DNA of 8,444 nucleotides from Candidatus Heimdallarchaeota archaeon (GTDB lineage Archaea > Asgardarchaeota > Heimdallarchaeia > Heimdallarchaeales > Kariarchaeaceae), in NCBI GenBank assembly GCA_015522385.1, contig WAMJ01000039.1, positions 1 to 8,444 of the forward strand. Direction: 5' to 3'. The position numbers and the translations under genes are program-made. This document shows positions 1 to 5,583 of the stretch, piece after piece. The notes under the pieces are model-generated. The model saw only the letters and a program-made list of their open reading frames with translations. It was not told the DNA's origin and did not search any database. Position 1 is the first letter of the stretch. The number at the start of each line of letters is the position of its first letter.

Positions 1-29
1 ATCTCGTATGGATTTCTGTTGTTACTCAT
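1..29 (-). CDS. 5' end of a third operon gene (partial)
   Basis: This is the start of a gene that runs off the left edge of the window. Reading the minus strand, an ATG at 29-27 opens a frame encoding MSNNRNPYE and then an incomplete codon. A strong Shine-Dalgarno sequence, AAGGAG at 43-38, lies 8 bases upstream. The ATG sits inside the last codons of the preceding gene (its TAA is at 24-22), giving an 8-base overlap in another frame, which is typical of translational coupling. Too little protein is visible to name it. From the DUF4129 gene at the head of this operon I infer that a MoxR-type AAA ATPase or a DUF58 protein is the likeliest continuation, but nothing in ten codons proves that. 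Confidence 0.7.
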
Positions 30-549
30 TGTGTTCACTCCTTGATAGAATGCTCATTGATATTCGTCTGATCATCTCGTTGAGCGCATCCTGAAGCTCT
101 GGAGATATGTACGGGATTCTGAAGATAAAGAACCTAGTACGGTTGTATGGATATTGCTTCATCCATTTTGTGGGGTGCTTAAGGAAGTAGATAATTTCTT
201 CGTCAAAGAACAGTGAACTCAGCAAACGATCGTCCTTGAGCATGTCAATTGCATCTTTGACCTTGATACCAAGCGCAAAGGCGATATTGAAGAGTACCTC
301 CTTGTGGACAAACTCCACAAACTTCACAGGGTGATCACCGGGGTTATGCTTGGAGAGCTCAACTATGTACTTGTGCGTCATGAATCCCTGCCTATATCGC
401 AACGAGACATTAGTCTCTACAGGCTCCCATTCGGGTACAGTTTTCCAGTAAGCAATCGTCCTAAAGATGTAATAGAAGAGGAGGATATTGATTACCCAGA
501 TGAGCCCAAGGTATCTGTAAGGTGATATGAGGATGTCGTAGGGATCCAT
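22..549 (-). CDS. Small membrane protein of unknown function in the DUF4129 operon
   Basis: This gene encodes 175 residues of unrecognised function. One hydrophobic segment at about residues 13-35 is followed by basic residues (R30, K36), so the remaining 140 residues are predicted to be cytoplasmic. That part is mostly helical and charged, with a helix-rich stretch at about 75-130 containing DDRLLSSLFFDEE and FLKHPTKWM. No catalytic motif is evident. I chose the ATG at 549 and not an upstream codon, because it overlaps the previous stop as TAATG and has GGAGG seven bases upstream. Starting at 693 would run about 145 bases into the DUF4129 gene in another frame. Translation is probably coupled to the preceding gene. 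By position it should work with the DUF4129 protein in an envelope or membrane-associated MoxR-type system; this is inference from context only. Confidence 0.85.
   Translation of the reverse strand: MDPYDILISPYRYLGLIWVINILLFYYIFRTIAYWKTVPEWEPVETNVSLRYRQGFMTHKYIVELSKHNPGDHPVKFVEFVHKEVLFNIAFALGIKVKDAIDMLKDDRLLSSLFFDEEIIYFLKHPTKWMKQYPYNRTRFFIFRIPYISPELQDALNEMIRRISMSILSRSEHNE
37..43 (-). promoter_or_regulatory. Shine-Dalgarno site of the third operon gene
   Basis: The minus strand reads AAGGAGT here, followed by an 8-base spacer and ATG at 29. It matches the archaeal 16S 3' end and decides the start of the partial gene at the window edge. It lies inside the coding region of the 175-residue protein. 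Confidence 0.7.
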
Positions 550-1427
550 TATTTTGCCTCCATCTCTTTCCTCAACCGTTCGAGCAATCCATCGATCTGG
601 GCCATGAGGTCCAATGCATTCTCGACATCCTCGGAGGTAACTGCTTTTCTCCCGAATCGAGCTTGTTCGTAGAGTCCAGTTAGACTTTCCCAAGAGCTAG
701 CCAAACTCACAATTGTCCTCTTGCTTATCTCATCAGAGAAATGTGTTGGTGAGTACCAATTTGGCGCTCTTCCAAACTGCTTTTCCAGTTTGAAGCTGGT
801 CATAGTGTAAATCTTTATAATTGAACTCTGATGTTCTGTATACTCTCCCTTGTACGTTTGTTCATCGACGAATCTGATATTGATCTTGTTTCCAAGGCTT
901 CGAGAGTAAACAAAGATGAGGATGAAAATCATCAGTACAAGAGTTATCGAGATGATAAACAGCTGAAACTGGGTCAGAAACACTCCGACAATTTCCTGTT
1001 CTTGGGATAACTGATTACTCGTGATCGTTACAGAAAATGTGGAGCCTGTAGAGGCTTCACTGCTGACTTGCGTTGAGGTTCGAGTAATTAGGTCTTCGTC
1101 ACTCTGATCACCACCTGTTGAATCCTTGACCTTGAAATTAGGCTTTAATGCCAAGTTGAAAAACGAGAATAGAATTATCGTAAGTACCAGTGATATCACG
1201 ATCATCTCGTGTTTCTTGAGCTTGAACCCAGCTAGAGACAACCCCAGAAGTATCAATAGGTAGAACATAATGGCGATGGGCACAAGCGTCTGATAGATAT
1301 TTGACCCGTCTGAGAAGCCAATGACCCCATTCTGAACAAAGCCTCCAAACACGAATAATCCACTTATGAGAACAGCAATAGATGAAGCCTTAAACTGTGA
1401 CTTCTCCGTATTATTTGGATTACTCAT
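549..1427 (-). CDS. DUF4129 domain membrane protein
   Basis: This 292-residue protein has four predicted membrane helices, at about residues 16-36, 47-68, 76-95 and 149-175. A Ser/Thr- and Asp-rich loop of about 50 residues, probably outside the cell, separates the third and fourth. The C-terminal 90 residues look like a cytoplasmic DUF4129 domain: an amphipathic stretch with EKQFGRAPNWYSPTHF is followed by the family signature ESLTGLYEQARFGR (about 247-260) and a terminal helix. DUF4129 proteins commonly sit with MoxR ATPases, DUF58 proteins and transglutaminase-like proteins; their biochemical role is not known. It heads a minus-strand operon. I prefer the ATG at 1427 to a TTG at 1433, because a TATA-like TTAAATAT at 1460-1453 predicts transcription starting near 1430, which makes the mRNA nearly leaderless. 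The stop overlaps the next start. Confidence 0.8.
   Translation of the reverse strand: MSNPNNTEKSQFKASSIAVLISGLFVFGGFVQNGVIGFSDGSNIYQTLVPIAIMFYLLILLGLSLAGFKLKKHEMIVISLVLTIILFSFFNLALKPNFKVKDSTGGDQSDEDLITRTSTQVSSEASTGSTFSVTITSNQLSQEQEIVGVFLTQFQLFIISITLVLMIFILIFVYSRSLGNKINIRFVDEQTYKGEYTEHQSSIIKIYTMTSFKLEKQFGRAPNWYSPTHFSDEISKRTIVSLASSWESLTGLYEQARFGRKAVTSEDVENALDLMAQIDGLLERLRKEMEAK
557..562 (-). promoter_or_regulatory. Shine-Dalgarno site setting the start at 549
   Basis: The minus strand reads TGGAGG at 562-557, seven bases before the ATG at 549. It lies within the last codons of the DUF4129 gene. This site, together with the TAATG stop-start overlap, is the main reason for rejecting the longer upstream start. 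Confidence 0.7.
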
Positions 1428-1450
1428 GTTCAATGGTCATGAGGTTTGGA

Positions 1451-1470
1451 CAATATTTAACTTTGCGCAA
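1451..1470. promoter_or_regulatory. Shared AT-rich core of a divergent promoter
   Basis: The 75 bases between the DUF4129 gene and tiaS must carry both promoters. On the minus strand TTAAATAT (1460-1453), preceded by the purine-rich CAAAG, makes a credible TATA box plus BRE, placing the start site near 1430, just before the ATG at 1427. On the plus strand the same tract reads AATATTTAA, which would start tiaS near 1482 with a leader of about 20 bases. An 8-bp palindrome, TTGCGCAA (1463-1470), abuts the tract. Assignment is by spacing alone and has no transcript data behind it. Confidence 0.5.
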
Positions 1471-1475
1471 CAACC

Positions 1476-1487
1476 ATCACTAGTGAT
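1476..1487. promoter_or_regulatory. 12-bp perfect palindrome, candidate operator
   Basis: ATCACTAGTGAT is a perfect 12-bp inverted repeat in the divergent region. It lies about 16 bases upstream of the minus-strand TATA box and overlaps the predicted tiaS start site near 1482. A dimeric regulator bound here could act on both genes. No regulator family can be named, and chance occurrence is possible. Confidence 0.35.
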
Positions 1488-1502
1488 ACTTGAGAATTCT
1501 GA

Positions 1503-2819
1503 ATGGAGGGGCGGATAACTCTGGATTCTGCATGGCAAACTTGGTATCTTGGTATCGATGATACAGACGGTCATTCAGGAGGATGTACAACCTATACTGC
1601 CTCACGTATCATAGACCATCTTCGCAAAATCGGATGTCGTATCGTCAATTTCCCCCGTCTCATCAGGCTAAATCCGAATGTCCCATTCAAGACAAGGGGA
1701 AACGGTGCCTTAGCGATTACATTTCAGAGCAAAATGAGTCGAGAGAACTTAGAGGACGCTGTACGACAAATAATTGAGGAAGATACGCAAGACAGAATTG
1801 AACCAGAGCAGGCCCAGCCATGTGCATTGCTTATGAATAAAATCCCAGACATATCGATCTACACGATGGCCCTAAACAATTTGCTAGACTATAGAATATA
1901 TGTTGGTGAGTATAAAGAATACTCTATTCTCGGCACCCCGTCTAGAGCACTGGTAGGAACCTTAGCGGCAATTAGTGCCGACCTCAACTTCGATAGGACA
2001 TTCGAGCTCATTGCGTACCGAAAGCGAGAGAATCTAGGAAAAAAGAGAATCGTCTCCAATGTCAGGGAGATCGCATTGAGGTACCCCAGAACGACATTCT
2101 CATCTTACGATTTCGAGCAGGAAAGGGAACTGATAGCGCCAAGTGGCCCCGACCCAGTCTATTTTGGGATTAGAGGAGAAGACCCGAATGCACTTGTTGA
2201 AGTCTTCAGAGAGTTGGATCTAGGGGAGGAAGTGGAAAGCTACACCATCTTCGAGACAAATCAGGCGACTGACGCCCATGTCCTCCACCCACAGACGGAA
2301 ATGGAGAATTACAGGGTAATCTCTTCCCTCTGCACCGTATCTGGTAAACCAGAAGTACACCAAGGAGGTCATGTCAAGGTATCTGTGAGTCTGAATGACG
2401 AGGACGTCACCCTCATGTGCTTCGAGCCGACCAAACAATTGGCAAAAGCGGTTAGGAGTCTCAGACAGGGTGACATAATCTATATTCACGGGGCGTGCAA
2501 GGATCAAGACACCATCAATCTGGAGCAGATGATGACGGTTAAGCTTAACCCACGGACAGAGCGGAGACCACCCCTTTGCACCTGCGGTAAGAGGATGGTT
2601 AGTGCTGGTTTCCTCAAAGGGTATAAGTGTAGGTCTTGTTCATCGAGGACATGGGATCCACAAATCATAAAGCTAGAAACGAAATTAGTAGAAGGAGTCA
2701 CTTACTACGCATCTGCAAGTGCGCAACGACACCTAACACGTCCACCCAGTAGGCAGCTTAAGCGAAACCGTAAGAGTTTTCCAACAGTTAATTTCAGGGA
2801 AGTATTTAGTGAGAGCTAA
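1503..2819 (+). CDS. tiaS: tRNA(Ile2) 2-agmatinylcytidine synthetase TiaS
   Basis: TiaS uses ATP to attach agmatine to C2 of cytidine 34 in the CAU anticodon of tRNA-Ile2, giving agmatidine, so that the tRNA reads AUA and not AUG. The 438 residues match the usual length and order. The N-terminal kinase-like domain carries GIDDTD (17-22), CTTY (28-31) and RLNPNVPFKTRGNGA (55-69). A ferredoxin-like part carries YFGIRGEDP (220-228) and TNQATDAH (252-259). An OB-fold follows at about 275-350, then a zinc ribbon with Cys359, Cys361, Cys376 and Cys379, and a conserved tail with ARRHL-like AQRHL (407-411). The first cysteine pair is CxC where CxxC is usual. The ATG at 1503 lacks a clear Shine-Dalgarno sequence and gives about 14 residues before the first conserved block. 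The 3' end overlaps the convergent DAK2 gene by 14 bp. Confidence 0.95.
   Translation: MEGRITLDSAWQTWYLGIDDTDGHSGGCTTYTASRIIDHLRKIGCRIVNFPRLIRLNPNVPFKTRGNGALAITFQSKMSRENLEDAVRQIIEEDTQDRIEPEQAQPCALLMNKIPDISIYTMALNNLLDYRIYVGEYKEYSILGTPSRALVGTLAAISADLNFDRTFELIAYRKRENLGKKRIVSNVREIALRYPRTTFSSYDFEQERELIAPSGPDPVYFGIRGEDPNALVEVFRELDLGEEVESYTIFETNQATDAHVLHPQTEMENYRVISSLCTVSGKPEVHQGGHVKVSVSLNDEDVTLMCFEPTKQLAKAVRSLRQGDIIYIHGACKDQDTINLEQMMTVKLNPRTERRPPLCTCGKRMVSAGFLKGYKCRSCSSRTWDPQIIKLETKLVEGVTYYASASAQRHLTRPPSRQLKRNRKSFPTVNFREVFSES
2806..2819. other. 14-bp convergent overlap of tiaS and the DAK2 gene
   Basis: The plus-strand stop of tiaS (TAA 2817-2819) lies inside the minus-strand gene, whose own stop (TAA 2808-2806) lies inside tiaS. 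No space remains for separate terminators, so the transcripts must run into each other's coding regions. No stem-loop or T-rich tract was seen close downstream of either stop. Confidence 0.9.
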
Positions 2820-3753
2820 GTGTCTGAACCATCATGTCATCAACCTTGAAGTACTGTACTTCACCACTGGATTTCAAAGTTCGGAAAACCTCTAGGGGAG
2901 TGTTCGTGTGGACATGGATTTTGAATAGAACCCTTCCGTTCTGCCCTCTCTTGAGAAGTAGGAATGAGTCTCCAAAGTTACCAAGAAGTGATCGAACCTG
3001 TTCTTCAGGAAGCTGGGAGGAGAAACGCCCCTCGGTGCAGAAGCGATGTTCAATGGATTCTGCGGAATCAATACCATCGATAGAACCCTCTGATTTGTCA
3101 ATAGAGCTATCGTGAATCCATGTGTCGGATGAAGATAGCTGCTTGGACATGACGTTAATCCACCCCTGATAGATGTAGAGGAAGCCGATGGCACCAGAGT
3201 CCATCACACCCGCTTTCTTCAGAACTGCAAGTTGTTCGGGTGATTGTCTGATTGATTCCTGAGCTGCGTTGAAGGTCGCATCGAGATAATCATGCCAATT
3301 ATCCACAAATTCGATCCCACTCTCCGCAGTGTCCCTCATTACAGAGATCATAGTCCCTTCACGGGGATTCAGAACAGCACCATATGCTCGATCTGCACCC
3401 TTGGTCATCCCCTTTGAGAATGACTCCAGCCCTATATCTTCTCCTTTTCCAAGTTCCTCACAAAGACCGATGAGGAACTGAGAGAGAATAATCCCTGAAT
3501 TACCTTTCGCACCCTCGAACGCCCCGTCCATGAGAGATTTTGCCAGTGAGGCCATCGAAGTATCTGTAGAATTCACGAGGTGTGAGACCACTTTTTCCAT
3601 TGTCATCAGCATGTTGATGCCGGTATCACCATCAGCGACAGGAAACACATTGATCTTATTGAGGTAGTCCACATGCTCACTTAGCTGCTTCTTTGATTCG
3701 ACAAACATGTCCACGAGTACTGAGGGAGGTAGTGTACGAGCAGAAGTTGCCAC
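2806..3753 (-). CDS. FakA-like DAK2 domain protein lacking the C-terminal domain
   Basis: This protein is related to the fatty acid kinase subunit FakA and to the DhaL nucleotide-binding domain of dihydroxyacetone kinase. The DAK2 domain (about 10-205) contains NVFPVADGDTGINM (35-48), whose Asp residues bind Mg-ATP in the family, GAKGNSGIILSQ (81-92), NPREGT (129-134) and LKKAGVMDSGAIG (178-190). Residues 235-310 match the FakA middle domain: FCTE (238-241), GDS (261-263), FKIHVHT (277-283) and a final MMVQ. Cys239, His280 and His282 correspond to residues reported as zinc ligands in bacterial FakA. At 315 residues it is much shorter than FakA (about 550) and ends where the FakB-binding domain would begin. 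The start is GTG at 3753. A TATA-like tract 26 bases upstream predicts a leaderless mRNA. Substrate and partner are unknown; no fakB/degV gene is in view. Confidence 0.85.
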   Translation of the reverse strand: MATSARTLPPSVLVDMFVESKKQLSEHVDYLNKINVFPVADGDTGINMLMTMEKVVSHLVNSTDTSMASLAKSLMDGAFEGAKGNSGIILSQFLIGLCEELGKGEDIGLESFSKGMTKGADRAYGAVLNPREGTMISVMRDTAESGIEFVDNWHDYLDATFNAAQESIRQSPEQLAVLKKAGVMDSGAIGFLYIYQGWINVMSKQLSSSDTWIHDSSIDKSEGSIDGIDSAESIEHRFCTEGRFSSQLPEEQVRSLLGNFGDSFLLLKRGQNGRVLFKIHVHTNTPLEVFRTLKSSGEVQYFKVDDMMVQTLSSH

Positions 3754-3773
3754 AGAGTGATTCCTGTGTGGGG

Positions 3774-3782
3774 AAATTAAAA
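3774..3782. promoter_or_regulatory. Shared TATA-like tract of a divergent promoter
   Basis: AAATTAAAA (minus strand TTTTAATTT) is the only AT-rich tract in the 57 bases between the DAK2 gene and the glycosyltransferase gene. Its centre at 3778 is about 26 bases from the GTG at 3753, so the minus transcript should begin at or next to the start codon. On the plus strand the same centre predicts a start near 3804, about 7 bases before the ATG at 3811. Both mRNAs would be leaderless or nearly so. Confidence 0.45.
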
Positions 3783-3810
3783 GGTTAGTTTCTGGAAATT
3801 CTGAACTTCA

Positions 3811-5583
3811 ATGGATCAGCTTAATAATCACGGGCATGTGATGAAAATTGTGAAAAAATCATCAAGGAATGTATTCAGCTATCTACTGGGAATCGCAGAT
3901 TACGCTTATGATAATCCCACGAGAGTCGCCTTTATGATATTTTTCATATATGGGATAGGTCTGAGGATACTAAATTTCACGTACTACACGAATATCTATC
4001 ATCCAGACGAGATCTTCCAGTCATTAGAGCCCGCTCATCAACTGGTATTTGGGTATGCCTACCTTCCACCTGAATTCCGTTCGTCGGTTCCAGGGAGTGA
4101 CTATTACGGACGGGCACGGTCATGGCTATTCCCCCTGATTTTTGCCATACCCATGTACCTCATGAGCAGGATGGGTTTTGACTACCACACGCAGATCCTC
4201 CCCTCGTTATACTTCATAGGGGTCATCTCCTCCATCCTCATGATCTTGAGTGCACGGTACTTTCTAGCAGTGTACTCGGGAAACAAAAAGATCGGAGATG
4301 TGGGGGCAGTATTCCTTTCGGTGACCCCGCATATTGCATATGCCACCTCAAGGTTGACTACGAACACCCTACTCCTACCTCTTCTCTTTTTTGCGCTAGC
4401 AAAAGCGGTACAGATCCATCGGGGTGATCGGGGAAAAAATAGTTCTCGAAGAATCAAACTCTGGGAGGGAATAACTCTGGTATTCGGACTAGGTGTGGTG
4501 ACGTACATCAGGATGGATTTACTGATAATAATTACCGGGGTCTCAATTGCAGAACTGATCTCACTGGACAAGGGGCGGTTCAGAATTAACAGGCCAAAAT
4601 CCTACAATAATTTCCTTATTCAGGGAGCTATCGGTTGGATATTGGGAATGCTGGTGGACTACAGACTCTACAATAGTAGTTCGCTGACAGACCTCTGGCA
4701 GGTTCCGTACAACTGGTTCGGCTTCAACTTCATCGAGCAGGGTTCCAGAAATTTTGGGGTATCGGTTTTTGGATATTATTACCTCACGACAATTAGTATG
4801 GACGGCTCTTGGATCTGGATCTTCCTTTCCTCAATCATCCTTATGGTCGTGTTCATCGTCGAGTGGTACTACAGAGAGAGCATTGATCCCATGATCATCT
4901 CCAGACATGCGAAGATGGTAGATAGTGCAATGGAATTTCTCAGATTGTCATCAGTACTCTTCTTTACTTGGATTATCTACGAGTGGCCTTTTGAGAATGG
5001 GATCAACTTCTATGCAACCTCTCACAAGGAGACAAGGTTTATCATCAACGTCCTCATCCTTTACCGTTTGTTCATGGCATTCTCGTTCTATTTGGCGATT
5101 GAAGCCTTAGACCTGTTCTTCACATTCCGTGAATACAGGAAGTCAACGGTGTCGATCTCAAGGATTGGCATCACCCCCCTTTACGTGAAGATCATGGCAG
5201 TGTCACTTATGATCTTCATCAGCATTCCGATGATAACCGCCAATGAGCGGATACTGGAACCCTATGAACAATATGGAGACACTAACAATGCTCTCCGTTG
5301 GATAGGACAGCAGGATGATGTTCGAGGGGTCATCGTACTCGTCAACTGGTTCTATTCAGGAGGATATACCTACCTCCATCAGAATGTCTCCATGGTATTC
5401 ATCGGAAACGTGGAGGAGACTCTTTACTTGCAAAATGCATTTAAATCTTCAGCCTATAACTACGCGCTGGTGCCCAAGTTCACATATGGTAAAAATAGCG
5501 GTCTCTTTAATCTTATGAGAGAGAATGGTTGGGTCATTGCAAATGTAGTTGATGGAAGCTCAGAAGTCTGGGTCAGATATTAA
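3811..5583 (+). CDS. GT22-family (PIG-B/ALG9-like) membrane mannosyltransferase
   Basis: This 590-residue multispanning protein carries the marks of glycosyltransferase family 22, which uses polyprenyl-phosphate mannose in lipid-linked oligosaccharide and GPI assembly in eukaryotes. After the first helix (about 38-56), the first extracytoplasmic loop holds HPDEIFQSLEPAH (64-76), with the Asp-Glu pair expected to be catalytic, followed by an RSWLFP motif (103-108). Further family features are SRLTTNTLLLPLL (180-192), YNWFGFN with a GYYYLTTI segment (300-328), and SHKETRF (404-410), the HKE-RF motif of GT22. About ten to twelve hydrophobic segments are visible, and residues 480-590 form a soluble, probably extracytoplasmic tail. 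The acceptor is unknown; an N-glycan or glycolipid is plausible. The ATG at 3811 fits a near-leaderless mRNA; an ATG at 3841 is a less likely alternative. The stop overlaps the convergent subtilase stop. Confidence 0.85.
   Translation: MDQLNNHGHVMKIVKKSSRNVFSYLLGIADYAYDNPTRVAFMIFFIYGIGLRILNFTYYTNIYHPDEIFQSLEPAHQLVFGYAYLPPEFRSSVPGSDYYGRARSWLFPLIFAIPMYLMSRMGFDYHTQILPSLYFIGVISSILMILSARYFLAVYSGNKKIGDVGAVFLSVTPHIAYATSRLTTNTLLLPLLFFALAKAVQIHRGDRGKNSSRRIKLWEGITLVFGLGVVTYIRMDLLIIITGVSIAELISLDKGRFRINRPKSYNNFLIQGAIGWILGMLVDYRLYNSSSLTDLWQVPYNWFGFNFIEQGSRNFGVSVFGYYYLTTISMDGSWIWIFLSSIILMVVFIVEWYYRESIDPMIISRHAKMVDSAMEFLRLSSVLFFTWIIYEWPFENGINFYATSHKETRFIINVLILYRLFMAFSFYLAIEALDLFFTFREYRKSTVSISRIGITPLYVKIMAVSLMIFISIPMITANERILEPYEQYGDTNNALRWIGQQDDVRGVIVLVNWFYSGGYTYLHQNVSMVFIGNVEETLYLQNAFKSSAYNYALVPKFTYGKNSGLFNLMRENGWVIANVVDGSSEVWVRY
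5580..5583. other. TTAA shared by two convergent stop codons
   Basis: The palindrome TTAA supplies TAA (5581-5583) for the glycosyltransferase gene on the plus strand and TAA (5582-5580) for the subtilase gene on the minus strand. The two genes therefore end on the same four bases, with no intergenic DNA and no dedicated terminator. Confidence 0.9.

Noticed and set aside
304..525. Plus-strand 73-codon frame
   Set aside because: It is antisense to the 175-residue protein, with no start signal and no protein-like features.
22..693. Longer form of the small membrane protein, starting at 693
   Set aside because: The extra 48 residues lie entirely over the DUF4129 C-terminal domain in another frame, while the ATG at 549 has a TAATG overlap and a well-spaced GGAGG.
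1428..1433. TTG at 1433 as the DUF4129 start
   Set aside because: It adds only two residues; the ATG at 1427 is a stronger codon and sits right after the predicted transcription start near 1430.
1420..1440. Six-codon upstream reading frame overlapping the DUF4129 start (ATG at 1440)
   Set aside because: The predicted transcript begins downstream of that ATG, so it would not be translated; the frame is too short to judge.
2892..3194. 100-codon minus-strand frame inside the DAK2 gene
   Set aside because: It overlaps the conserved FakA middle-domain region in another frame, which explains the openness.
3772..3800. GGAAATT repeated 22 bp apart in the second divergent promoter
   Set aside because: Seven bases is too short to separate from chance in an AT-rich spacer, and the first copy is part of the TATA-like tract.
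3841..3843. ATG at 3841 as the GT22 start
   Set aside because: It remains possible, but the ATG at 3811 fits the promoter spacing better and neither has a Shine-Dalgarno sequence.
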